Of a stretch of 20,499 nt of DNA, positions 6,171 through 13,987 are shown in pieces. The stretch lies in contig SKSL01000102.1 in assembly GCA_007123015.1 (NCBI GenBank), forward strand, positions 1 to 20,499, written 5' to 3'. How positions within the stretch are numbered: position 1 is the first letter of the stretch; each line of letters starts with the position of its first letter. Below the pieces are notes generated by a model. That model worked only from the letters and a program-made list of their open reading frames with translations. It was not told the origin of the DNA and did no database searches. Position numbers and translations under genes: made by a program. This stretch comes from Natronohydrobacter sp. GTDB taxonomy: Bacteria; Pseudomonadota; Alphaproteobacteria; Rhodobacterales; Rhodobacteraceae.

Positions 6171-7370
6171 TTACTCCTGTGTCAGGGCTGCAACACCTGG
6201 CAAGGTCTTGCCTTCCATCCATTCCAGAAACGCCCCGCCCGCAGTCGAGATATAGCTGAAATCCGCGCTGACACCCGCCTTGTTCAGCGCCGCGACTGTA
6301 TCACCCCCGCCCGCGACCGAAACCAACGCTTTGGCCTGCGTCAGACGCGCGGCCTCTTGCGCGGCAGCAAGCGTGGCCGTGTCAAACGGCGCGATCTCGA
6401 AAGCGCCAAGCGGGCCGTTCCAGACAAGGGTCTTGCAGGTGCTGAAAATCTCGGTAATCGCCGCAACTGTCTGCGGCCCGGCATCCAGGATCATGGCATC
6501 CGCCGGACAGGCGTCAACAGGCAGGATCTCGCTGGCCGCACCGGCGGCGAATTCACGCGCCACAACAATGTCGAGCGGCAGATGCAGCGTGCAGCCGATC
6601 TCTTCGGCCTTGGCGAGGATTTCGCGCGCAGTGTCCGCCATGTCGCGTTCTGCGAGCGATGTGCCGATCTCCAGGCCCTTGGCCACCAGAAACGTATTGG
6701 CCATGCCGCCACCGATGATCAGGTGATCGACTTTGGTGATCAAATTCGCCAAAAGATCCAGCTTGGTCGAGACTTTCGCGCCCCCCACCACGGCTGCGAC
6801 CGGGCGCTCGGGCGTCCCCAATGCGGCGTCCAGCGCCTTCAGTTCCGCCTCCATCAGCCGTCCGGCGCAAGCAGACAACAGATGCGCCAGCCCCTCGGTC
6901 GATGCATGCGCGCGATGGGCTGCAGAAAACGCGTCATTGACGAAAATCTCGCCCAGAGCGGCCATCGAGGCTGACATGAGCTTGTCATTCTGCTCTTCGC
7001 CCGCGTGAAACCGCGTATTTTCCAGCAAGACCACATCGCCCGGCTGCATCGCCGCGACAGCTTTCTTGGCAGGCCCGCCTATGCAGTTTTCAGCAAAACC
7101 AACAGATTGGCCAAGTGCCGCTTCCAAAGCGGGCACAAGCGGGGCGAGTGACATTTCGGGCACCACAGCCCCTTTGGGCCGCCCGAAATGCGCCAGCAGC
7201 GCGACCTTGCCCCCGGCCTGCACGATATGTGCCACAGTCGGCACGATCCGCTCGATCCGTGTGGCATCGGTCACTTGCCCATTCTCGACCGGCACATTGA
7301 TATCCACTCGGACCAGTGCGGTCTTGCCGTTGAAATCCATGTCGTCGAGCGTCTTGAAGGCCATCTGCAT
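6171..7370 (-). CDS. pgk: Phosphoglycerate kinase
   Basis: This 399-residue cytoplasmic enzyme interconverts 1,3-bisphosphoglycerate and ADP with 3-phosphoglycerate and ATP, in glycolysis and in the reductive pentose phosphate cycle where present. Family signatures are clear: KTALVRVDINVPVENG near the N terminus, LLAHFGRPKG for substrate binding, NDAFSAAHRAHAS, KVSTKLDLL, GGGMANTFL for nucleotide binding, WNGPLGAFE, and the C-terminal SVAGGGDTVAAL. The length is normal. The ATG at 7370 and one at 7364 are both possible; GGGG lies a few bases before the first. The gene is divergent from the cyclophilin pair and overlaps the signals of the small membrane-protein gene downstream. Confidence 0.97.
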   Translation of the reverse strand: MQMAFKTLDDMDFNGKTALVRVDINVPVENGQVTDATRIERIVPTVAHIVQAGGKVALLAHFGRPKGAVVPEMSLAPLVPALEAALGQSVGFAENCIGGPAKKAVAAMQPGDVVLLENTRFHAGEEQNDKLMSASMAALGEIFVNDAFSAAHRAHASTEGLAHLLSACAGRLMEAELKALDAALGTPERPVAAVVGGAKVSTKLDLLANLITKVDHLIIGGGMANTFLVAKGLEIGTSLAERDMADTAREILAKAEEIGCTLHLPLDIVVAREFAAGAASEILPVDACPADAMILDAGPQTVAAITEIFSTCKTLVWNGPLGAFEIAPFDTATLAAAQEAARLTQAKALVSVAGGGDTVAALNKAGVSADFSYISTAGGAFLEWMEGKTLPGVAALTQE

Positions 7371-7504
7371 ACCCCGTTGGTCACTTTGGCGCTATGTGGC
7401 GTGAAACGAGGGGCAGGGTCAATGGTCAGCGCCTTGCGAATGGGGTTTTCCTGAAGGCTGGGCTCAAGTAGGGTGGCGCAAATCGTGACTGGAAGGAGTG
7501 CCTT

Positions 7505-8011
7505 ATGGCCGAGATCAAAGACCCTGAAAACACCATCCTGATGGAGCTGAAATCCGGCACTGTCGTGATCGAATTGCTGCCGGATGTGGCGCCGGGCCAT
7601 GCAGCCCGGATGAAGGAACTTGCGCGGGCCGGGGCCTATGACAATGTCGTGTTCCATCGCGTGATCGAAGGTTTCATGGCGCAGACTGGCGATGTGGCGC
7701 ATGGCAATACGGAAGTGAATTACAATCCGGGCCGCGCAGGGACAGGCGGATCAGATCTGCCGAATCTCAAGGCGGAATTTTCCGGTGTCCCGCATGATCG
7801 CGGCACCCTTGGGGCCGCGCGGTCGCAGAACCCTGACAGCGCCAACAGCCAGTTCTTCATCAATTTCAACGACAACCACTTTCTGAATCGCCAGTACACT
7901 GTCTATGGCCGGGTGATTTCGGGGATGGAGCATGTCGATGCGATCACCCGCGGCGAGCCCCCGGCGAACCCCGACAAGATGCTGAGCGTGAAGGTGGCCG
8001 CTGATGCGTGA
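7505..8011 (+). CDS. ppiB: Peptidyl-prolyl cis-trans isomerase, cyclophilin type (cytoplasmic)
   Basis: This 168-residue single-domain cyclophilin catalyses cis-trans isomerisation of X-Pro bonds. Catalytic motifs are present: VVFHRVIEGFMAQTGD (residues ~50-65), the GTGGSDLPNLKAEFS segment and SANSQFFINFND. There is no signal peptide, so it should act in the cytoplasm. GGAAGGAG 7-8 bases before the ATG is a strong ribosome-binding site. Its stop overlaps the start of the second cyclophilin gene by 8 bases (ATGCGTGA), so the two are translationally coupled and probably arose by tandem duplication. Confidence 0.95.
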   Translation: MAEIKDPENTILMELKSGTVVIELLPDVAPGHAARMKELARAGAYDNVVFHRVIEGFMAQTGDVAHGNTEVNYNPGRAGTGGSDLPNLKAEFSGVPHDRGTLGAARSQNPDSANSQFFINFNDNHFLNRQYTVYGRVISGMEHVDAITRGEPPANPDKMLSVKVAADA

Positions 8012-8615
8012 TCGTCTGATCTTCGGGGGGCTGTTTGCTCTGGGTTTCGTGATCCTTGGGGCAAGCTGGCTGAATATCACGCGCGCCAATGCCGATACTG
8101 AAGTGCCGTCCAGTCATGCAGGCCCTGTGATGGTGATCGAAGTCGCAGGACAGGCGACTGGCGAGATGCGCATCGCTTTGCGCGATGATCTGGCACCGCA
8201 GCATGTCGAACGGATCGTGACGCTGGCAGAGCGCGGCGATTACGATGGGGTCGTGTTTCACCGTGTGATTGATGGCTTCATGGCGCAGACCGGGGATGTC
8301 GCCAATGGAACCTTGAGCGGCAATCCACGCCTCTGGGGCACAGGAGGATCCGATCTGCCCAACCTGCCTGCAGAATTCTCCGATCAGTCTTTCGAGCGCG
8401 GGGTCGTCGGCATGGCGCGGTCGCAGAATCCGAACAGTGCCAATAGCCAGTTCTTCATCATGTTCGCGCCGGCACCGCATCTGGATGGGCAATATACCGT
8501 CGTGGGCCAGCTGAAAGAGGGTTATGATGTGCTCGACGCCATGAAGCGCGGCACGGGCGCCAATGGCGCGGTCGTCGGAGAGCCCGATCGGATGGCGCGC
8601 GTCACCATCGAATAG
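8004..8615 (+). CDS. Peptidyl-prolyl cis-trans isomerase, cyclophilin type, with N-terminal membrane segment
   Basis: This 203-residue cyclophilin closely resembles its neighbour over the catalytic domain (VVFHRVIDGFMAQTGD, GTGGSDLPNLPAEFS, SANSQFFIMF). It adds an N-terminal hydrophobic segment of about 20 residues (RLIFGGLFALGFVILGASWL) after MRD. That segment is a signal peptide or membrane anchor, so this copy probably works in the periplasm on exported proteins. AxA-like residues (RANA) at 27-30 could allow cleavage. Its ATG lies inside the end of the first cyclophilin gene. A bidirectional terminator follows its stop. Confidence 0.94.
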   Translation: MRDRLIFGGLFALGFVILGASWLNITRANADTEVPSSHAGPVMVIEVAGQATGEMRIALRDDLAPQHVERIVTLAERGDYDGVVFHRVIDGFMAQTGDVANGTLSGNPRLWGTGGSDLPNLPAEFSDQSFERGVVGMARSQNPNSANSQFFIMFAPAPHLDGQYTVVGQLKEGYDVLDAMKRGTGANGAVVGEPDRMARVTIE

Positions 8616-8639
8616 TCTTGGGCAGATAGACTGCAAGAC

Positions 8640-8672
8640 AAAGCCGGGGCAGTGTGGACTGCCCCGGCTTTT
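8640..8672 (+). terminator. Bidirectional intrinsic terminator
   Basis: AAAGCCGGGGCAGT (8640-8653) pairs perfectly with ACTGCCCCGGCTTT (8658-8671) around a GTGG tetraloop. A T-run on the plus strand and the matching A-run on the other side make it work in both directions. It sits between the converging cyclophilin and DUF4168 genes. Confidence 0.93.
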
Positions 8673-8687
8673 CTGTAGGATCAGAGG

Positions 8688-9074
8688 TCAGCCGTCGGCA
8701 TGCGCCTCGTTGAAGCGCGCTTCGATCCGTGCTGCGAGTTCCGGATCTGTCGTGGCCGCTTCACCGATGGCGATATACTCGTCCAGAGTGATCCCGTCGG
8801 CATTCTCCACCACCTCGAGAATTGCAGCATCGGCCGCTTCCACAATCGCCATCTGCTCGGCTTCATCTGTCGCGGCTTCAAGTTGGGCCAGATATTGCTG
8901 GCGCGTATCTGCGACGGCAAGTGCGGCATTGATGAAAGCATCGATCATCGTGTCATCGGCTGTGATCTCTGCTCCGTCCATCTGCATCTGGGCCTGTGCT
9001 TGCCCTGCAATCATCGGGCTTACAGCCAGGGCCGTCACAAAGGCAGTCGTCGTCAGCAGGCGGTTGAGTGTCAT
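8688..9074 (-). CDS. Secreted DUF4168 domain protein
   Basis: The product has 128 residues. It has a clear Sec signal peptide (MTLNRLLTTTAFVTALAVSP followed by MIAGQAQA) with probable cleavage after AQA near residue 28. The mature part is acidic and helical: FINAALAVADTRQQYLAQLEAA, a central EAADAAILEVVENADGITLDEYIAIGEAA, and the ending TTDPELAARIEARFNEA. The YIAIGEAATTDPELAARI pattern matches DUF4168, a periplasmic family of unknown function. AGGAGATGATTA precedes the ATG. Nothing in the neighbourhood indicates a partner. Confidence 0.82.
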   Translation of the reverse strand: MTLNRLLTTTAFVTALAVSPMIAGQAQAQMQMDGAEITADDTMIDAFINAALAVADTRQQYLAQLEAATDEAEQMAIVEAADAAILEVVENADGITLDEYIAIGEAATTDPELAARIEARFNEAHADG

Positions 9075-9103
9075 TAATCATCTCCTGTTTGCATTCACGC
9101 ATT

Positions 9104-9117
9104 GGGTCGCGCGACCC
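9104..9117. promoter_or_regulatory. Perfect 14-base palindrome upstream of the DUF4168 gene
   Basis: GGGTCGCGCGACCC is a perfect inverted repeat located 30-43 bases before the DUF4168 start codon, with another GACCC copy at 9125-9129. It could be an operator or a stem in the 5' leader. No regulator can be named. Confidence 0.4.
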
Positions 9118-9216
9118 TGCGCTTGACCCAGACCTAGGAACCATGGCGCGTGGATGCAAATCCCTCGGCGGAAATCCGCTGGAATTGCGTTGATTTAGCG
9201 CATGTTCTTCATTTAG

Positions 9217-10401
9217 TCAGCGGCCCAGAAGCTTGACCCCGCGTGACAGGCCATCGAGCGTCATTGGTACCATGCGGCCCTCAAAAATCTGCCCGATCAT
9301 CTTGGTGGACTGGGTATAGCGCCAATGTGTCTCTGGGGTCGGATTGATCCACAGATGGTCGGGCCATTGCGCGCAGGCACGGCGCAACCAAGTCTCGCCC
9401 GATTCCTCGTTCCAATGCTCATTTGCGCCACCGGGGTAGAGCACTTCATAGGGCGACATCGCCGCGTCGCCCACAAAGATGCATTTCCAGTCACTGCCAT
9501 AGTGGCGCAGCACATCCCATGTCGGCATGCGCTCGGTCCAGCGCCGCGCATTGTCGCGCCAGACAAATTCGTAAAGACAGTTGTGGAAGTAATAATGCTC
9601 GAAATGCTTGAATTCGGCCTTGGCGGCGCTGAACAGTTCTTCCACCGCGCGCACATGGTCATCCATCGACCCGCCGATATCCAGCAGCAGAAGCACTTTC
9701 ACGGCATTGCGCCGCTCAGGCCGTGTGCGCACATCCAGCCAACCCTGTTCGGCGGTCGAACGGATCGTGCCATCAAGGTCCAGCTCCTGCTCGGCCCCGT
9801 CGCGCGCCCATTTGCGCAGGCGTTTCAGTGCGACCTTGATATTGCGCGTGCCCAATTTGACGGAATCATCCAGATTGCGGAATTCGCGCTTGTCCCAGAC
9901 CTTGACCGCGCGTCTGTGGCGCGATCCATCCTGCCCGATCCGGACGCCTTCGGGGTTGTAGCCATAAGCCCCAAAGGGAGAGGTCCCCGCAGTCCCGATC
10001 CATTTACTGCCCCCCTGATGGCGGCCTTTCTGCTCTTCCAGCCGCTGGCGCAGCGTCTCCATCAGCTTGTCGAAGCCGCCCAGCGCCTCGATCTGCGCGC
10101 GTTCCTCTGGCGTCAGATGCTTCTCGGCCATCCTCTCCAGCCAGTCGCGCGGTAGGGCCACCGCGTCGAGCACCTGATCCAGACTGATCGCCTCAACCCC
10201 CGAGAAACTGGCCGAAAACGCCCGGTCAAACCGATCGAGATGGCGCTCATCCTTGACCATGGCCGTCCGGGCCAGATAGTAGAACCCGTCAATATCATAG
10301 GTCACAAGCCCGGCCTGTACGGCTTCCAGAAAGCTCAGATATTCGCGCAGGGACACAGGAACGGCATGGTCGCGCAAGCTCTGGAAGAACGGCAGGAACA
10401 T
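9217..10401 (-). CDS. VWA domain-containing CoxE-like protein
   Basis: The product has 394 residues. The N-terminal half is the helical CoxE-type region (FLPFFQSLRDHAVPVSLREYLSFLEAV). A basic linker follows and then a C-terminal von Willebrand A domain, with the MIDAS metal motif DIGGSMD starting near residue 241 (DxGxS present). CoxE-like VWA proteins work with MoxR-type AAA+ ATPases to mature or remodel metal enzymes and envelope complexes. The MoxR gene heads this same operon. GAGG 6-7 bases before the ATG fixes the start at 10401, and the 54-residue gene ends 7 bases upstream. The client complex is not encoded here. Confidence 0.9.
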   Translation of the reverse strand: MFLPFFQSLRDHAVPVSLREYLSFLEAVQAGLVTYDIDGFYYLARTAMVKDERHLDRFDRAFSASFSGVEAISLDQVLDAVALPRDWLERMAEKHLTPEERAQIEALGGFDKLMETLRQRLEEQKGRHQGGSKWIGTAGTSPFGAYGYNPEGVRIGQDGSRHRRAVKVWDKREFRNLDDSVKLGTRNIKVALKRLRKWARDGAEQELDLDGTIRSTAEQGWLDVRTRPERRNAVKVLLLLDIGGSMDDHVRAVEELFSAAKAEFKHFEHYYFHNCLYEFVWRDNARRWTERMPTWDVLRHYGSDWKCIFVGDAAMSPYEVLYPGGANEHWNEESGETWLRRACAQWPDHLWINPTPETHWRYTQSTKMIGQIFEGRMVPMTLDGLSRGVKLLGR

Positions 10402-10408
10402 GGTAACC

Positions 10409-10573
10409 TCAGAGCATTCTTTCAACACCGATTGTGACAAACAGACCGATCAGCGCGCCGATGATACTGCCGACAGCGCCATATTGCGCGCGGTCCTTCA
10501 GGTCGCCACCAGCCTGTCTGGCACTTCGCAGACCAATTAACAGACCTGCTATGGCCCCAAGGATCACGATCAT
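10409..10573 (-). CDS. 54-residue membrane protein (short ORF)
   Basis: A small open frame fills the gap between the DUF2927 and VWA genes. It encodes two hydrophobic, glycine-rich helices: MIVILGAIAGLLIGLR at residues 1-16 and YGAVGSIIGALIGLFVTIGV at 31-50. They are separated by a charged loop (SARQAGGDLKDRAQ), and the tail is ERML. AAGGAAAAGAGC precedes the ATG. It starts 14 bases after the DUF2927 stop and ends 7 bases before the VWA start, exactly as an operon gene should. I recognise no named family; the GxxxG-like spacing suggests helix packing. It may anchor the MoxR/VWA machinery to the membrane (inference). Confidence 0.78.
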   Translation of the reverse strand: MIVILGAIAGLLIGLRSARQAGGDLKDRAQYGAVGSIIGALIGLFVTIGVERML

Positions 10574-10587
10574 GCTCTTTTCCTTCG

Positions 10588-11949
10588 TTAGTCGCGGATC
10601 AGCGCGGCGATTTCCGCGCGGCGATTGGCCGCCGCTTCTTCTGACCCAAAGCCGAATATGGCGAAAGGCACCGCATCGCGGCGCAATTGCTCGGCCTTGG
10701 CGTCGCGACCCATACGCTCCAGCGCCTGAGCGCGCAACAGCATCAGCGATGACAGCAGCGCGCCATTCTCTGTGCGTCGGGCAGGCCCCATGGCCGCTTC
10801 TGTCAGCCGCAGAACCAGCGGATATTGCCCCGCCCCCAGCGCCTGCGCGGCCAGATGCAATTCCACATGGGCGCGCGGCACGTCGCCACCGGGGCGGCTG
10901 GCATAGATCGCTGCAGCACTGACCAGGGCATTCAGCGCCTGTTCGCCTTCGCTGGCCGGGGCAAAGCGGGCGGCCAGAAACAGGCTGAAAGCCAGCCGTT
11001 CATCCTGCCAGCCTTCCGACAGTGCCAGGCGCAACGCGTCCTGCGCGAAGCGGAAACTGCGCCGCCGGTTGTGGTTGCCGAGTGCGCTTTCAATCGCGAT
11101 ATTCCAGGCCATCGGTGTGGGGATCGGGTCCAGCGGGACTGTGCTGCGCCGTTCCCCGCGCGGATTGAGCTGCGCAAGGATCGCTGGCACGCGCGCAGCC
11201 ACGTCTGCGCGGCTCATGCCCACGCGCAGACTGGGGTGGTACCAGACCCGCAGGGCCAGCATGTCGAAACCGGTCGCCGAAGTCTGGAAATTGTCGTCAT
11301 TCCAGATCGTCTCGCCGATCCGGTAGAGATCATTCAACGGCCCAAGCGCCTGAGTGATTTCTTCATGCAGGCAATCGCGCATTTCCTGCACATTGGTGTC
11401 CGACGGTGTGACGACAAGCACTTTCTCGCGCTCGACAACGCGCGCCCAGTCCAGATGCGCGCCGCGGGGATTGGCGCGGAACTCGGCCCAGCTGGACACA
11501 TTCGGGATCACGAAACAGGCCGCATCGGGCACGACCCTGCGCATCAGCGCGCGCGGCACGAATTCGACCACGATATTCGCCGCTTCTGTCGTGCGCCGCA
11601 CATCAAGTCGCGCTTCGTTGCGCAGGCGCGCGATAAACCGGTCCGTCTCGGTCGCGGCCAGGGGCGGGACAGCCCCGCTCAGTCGCAAGGTGACAGGGCC
11701 TTCGAAGCGCGAGAATTGCGGGATCTCGCGCCCGGATTCCAGCCGAAAGCCAAGCTCCAAAATATCCTGCGCGATCTGCGCATTGCTGCGCGCAGGTGCG
11801 AAAGGCCGGGGCGTCCCGAAGAGCGCGGCAGAACTGACCGCCCGCGATTGCACTGCCGGCGCCTCGGAAGAGATCGGCATCGCCTGGCGCGGGGCTTCGC
11901 AAGCCGCAGTTCCAAGGGCGATCAAGGCGATAAGTGCCGTTCGGGTCAT
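10588..11949 (-). CDS. DUF2927 domain-containing lipoprotein
   Basis: The product has 453 residues. The N terminus MTRTALIALIALGTAAC is a lipoprotein-type signal peptide with Cys17 as probable lipidation site. The middle region contains the DUF2927 signature: CLHEEITQALGPLNDLYRI, then IWNDDNFQTSATGFDMLALR. The C-terminal third is helical and repeat-like (LFLAARFAPASEGEQALNAL; LMLLRAQALERMGRDAKAEQL), reminiscent of TPR-type packing. The conserved HEEITQALG stretch resembles a metallopeptidase-like helix, but activity is unproven. Its start overlaps the GNAT stop by 4 bases (ATGA), so the genes are translationally coupled. Confidence 0.85.
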   Translation of the reverse strand: MTRTALIALIALGTAACEAPRQAMPISSEAPAVQSRAVSSAALFGTPRPFAPARSNAQIAQDILELGFRLESGREIPQFSRFEGPVTLRLSGAVPPLAATETDRFIARLRNEARLDVRRTTEAANIVVEFVPRALMRRVVPDAACFVIPNVSSWAEFRANPRGAHLDWARVVEREKVLVVTPSDTNVQEMRDCLHEEITQALGPLNDLYRIGETIWNDDNFQTSATGFDMLALRVWYHPSLRVGMSRADVAARVPAILAQLNPRGERRSTVPLDPIPTPMAWNIAIESALGNHNRRRSFRFAQDALRLALSEGWQDERLAFSLFLAARFAPASEGEQALNALVSAAAIYASRPGGDVPRAHVELHLAAQALGAGQYPLVLRLTEAAMGPARRTENGALLSSLMLLRAQALERMGRDAKAEQLRRDAVPFAIFGFGSEEAAANRRAEIAALIRD

Positions 11950-12392
11950 GTCGGGCGCACATATTTGATGAACGGGGTTTCCTGCCCGATCTTGTCATAA
12001 AGCCTGCGCGCGGTTGCGTTGAAATCCTGCGTTGTCCAGTAGACATCCGGGACAGCGCGCGCATCCGCTGCGTGATAGACCGCTTCGATCAGTGCGCGAC
12101 CTGCGCCCTGGGCGCGGGCCTGCTCGGTGACATAGAGATCCTGCAAATAACATATCCCGGCAGGTTTCCAGCAATGCGCATGAAACAGATAATGCACCAG
12201 CCCGACAGCCTGTCCATCTGACCAGGCCAGCAGGCCGCAGGGCGCATGCACATCATCGGACAAAAGCGCCTCGAAGGTCGCATTATAGACATCGAGCGGG
12301 AGTGTGGTTTCGTAAAAGTCCAGATAGGCGTACCAAAGCTGCGCCCAATGCGGCTTGTCCGCGCGTTGCAAGGGTGTGATGTCAAGCTGCAT
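11946..12392 (-). CDS. GNAT-family N-acetyltransferase
   Basis: This 148-residue acyl-CoA-dependent acetyltransferase has its acetyl-CoA pyrophosphate loop in LQDLYVTEQARAQGAGRALI (the RxxGxG/A motif, about residues 90-109). The motif is preceded by the beta-strand AVGLVHYLFH and followed by the C-terminal WTTQDFNATARRLYDKIG segment typical of the fold. The acceptor substrate (a small molecule or a protein amine) is unknown. The start at 12392 lies one base after the MoxR stop codon, and the end overlaps the DUF2927 start. That placement suggests a role with the MoxR/VWA system, possibly acetylating a protein (inference). Confidence 0.9.
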   Translation of the reverse strand: MQLDITPLQRADKPHWAQLWYAYLDFYETTLPLDVYNATFEALLSDDVHAPCGLLAWSDGQAVGLVHYLFHAHCWKPAGICYLQDLYVTEQARAQGAGRALIEAVYHAADARAVPDVYWTTQDFNATARRLYDKIGQETPFIKYVRPT

Positions 12393-12393
12393 G

Positions 12394-13236
<843 letters not shown>

Positions 13237-13340
13237 CCTGATCCGCTCTTGCCCCGGGCTTATACAAACTGACGCTGCAAATGCCCCTTTTTTCGCAACT
13301 TAGCCTGCGTATCAGCACAGGACAAGTCAGGTTGCGCAGG

Positions 13341-13350
13341 TGTTGCAACA
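13341..13350. promoter_or_regulatory. TGTTGCAACA palindrome between moxR and dksA
   Basis: A perfect 10-base palindrome lies in the 250-base divergent spacer, about 105 bases upstream of the MoxR start and 140 bases upstream of the dksA start. It could be an operator for either gene. A second TTGC/GCAA pairing nearby (GTTGCGCAGG at 13331) suggests a small cluster. Confidence 0.3.
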
Positions 13351-13377
13351 GTTGATCAGACCATGGGCGGAAAGCGC

Positions 13378-13406
13378 GTGACAATTCGAGGCGCATCCGC
13401 TATCCG
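13378..13406 (+). promoter_or_regulatory. Candidate dksA promoter
   Basis: GTGACA (13378-13383) and TATCCG (13401-13406) are separated by exactly 17 bases. The -35 matches 5 of 6, the -10 only 3 of 6. The bases after the -10 (ACGCCGC) form a GC-rich discriminator, the feature that makes promoters sensitive to ppGpp and DksA, so autoregulation is possible. Confidence 0.35.
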
Positions 13407-13487
13407 ACGCCGCAGGGACGGGATGTAGGTGAGGCATCTATGAAAAACCTCAACACTTATGTTTCGGCAGAAACAGAGGAGCGGGGC

Positions 13488-13910
13488 ATGAAACCAGAAA
13501 CTTTTCTTCCGGAAGATTATCGACCGGCAGAAGATGAACCCTTCATGAATGAACGTCAGGTCGAATATTTCCGGCGCAAGTTGATTGTCTGGAAAGAAGA
13601 CATTCTCAAGGGGTCGCAGGAAACACTCGCTGAACTGGCCAATTCCAGCCGCAATATCCCAGACGTGGCGGATCGGGCCTCGGAAGAAACCGACCGTGCT
13701 TTGGAACTGCGCACCCGCGACCGCCAGCGCAAGCTGATCTCAAAGATCGACGCGGCATTGCGCCGGATCGAGAATGGCGAGTTCGGCTATTGCGAAGCGA
13801 CAGGCGAGCGTATTTCGCTCAAGCGTTTGGACGCGCGACCGATTGCCACGATGACGCTGCAGGCGCAGGAAGCGCATGAGCGCAATGAGCGCGTGCATCG
13901 CGACGACTAG
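13488..13910 (+). CDS. dksA: RNA polymerase-binding transcription factor DksA
   Basis: This 140-residue secondary-channel regulator binds RNA polymerase with ppGpp to retune rRNA and amino-acid promoters. The coiled coil occupies residues ~20-95. Its tip keeps the functional acidic pattern (D59, D62 and A64 in PDVADRASEE), followed by the family core LELRTRDRQRKLI. In the zinc-finger position only the first cysteine is left (C102 in GYCEATGE); the other three are Thr, Thr and Ala. Such single-cysteine DksA proteins are normal in Rhodobacteraceae. The frame can start at 13440 (16 more residues), but GAGGAG before 13488 and the family N terminus MKPETFLPEDY favour the shorter form. Confidence 0.92.
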   Translation: MKPETFLPEDYRPAEDEPFMNERQVEYFRRKLIVWKEDILKGSQETLAELANSSRNIPDVADRASEETDRALELRTRDRQRKLISKIDAALRRIENGEFGYCEATGERISLKRLDARPIATMTLQAQEAHERNERVHRDD

Positions 13911-13936
13911 GCGCTGGAACAGACCAGGTTGAAATG

Positions 13937-13968
13937 CAACACCGGGCGCAGGGCAGCGCCCGGTGTTG
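13937..13968 (+). terminator. Hairpin terminator after dksA
   Basis: CAACACCGGGCGC (13937-13949) pairs perfectly with GCGCCCGGTGTTG (13956-13968) around a 6-base loop. The tail is only weakly T-rich (TCGTCTT). The position, 26 bases after the dksA stop and before a new ribosome-binding site, fits a terminator. Confidence 0.8.
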
Positions 13969-13987
13969 TCGTCTTGAAAGGGCTGTG

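Noticed and set aside
6165..6974. 269-residue plus-strand open frame opposite pgk
   Set aside because: pgk is unambiguous on the other strand, and this frame is arginine-rich with no motif.
9325..10155. 276-residue plus-strand open frame opposite the VWA gene
   Set aside because: It is a shadow of a well-supported CoxE-like gene and shows no recognisable domain.
10825..12000. 391-residue plus-strand open frame opposite the DUF2927 gene
   Set aside because: It has an Arg- and His-rich composition typical of antisense frames, and the opposite strand carries a clear lipoprotein gene.
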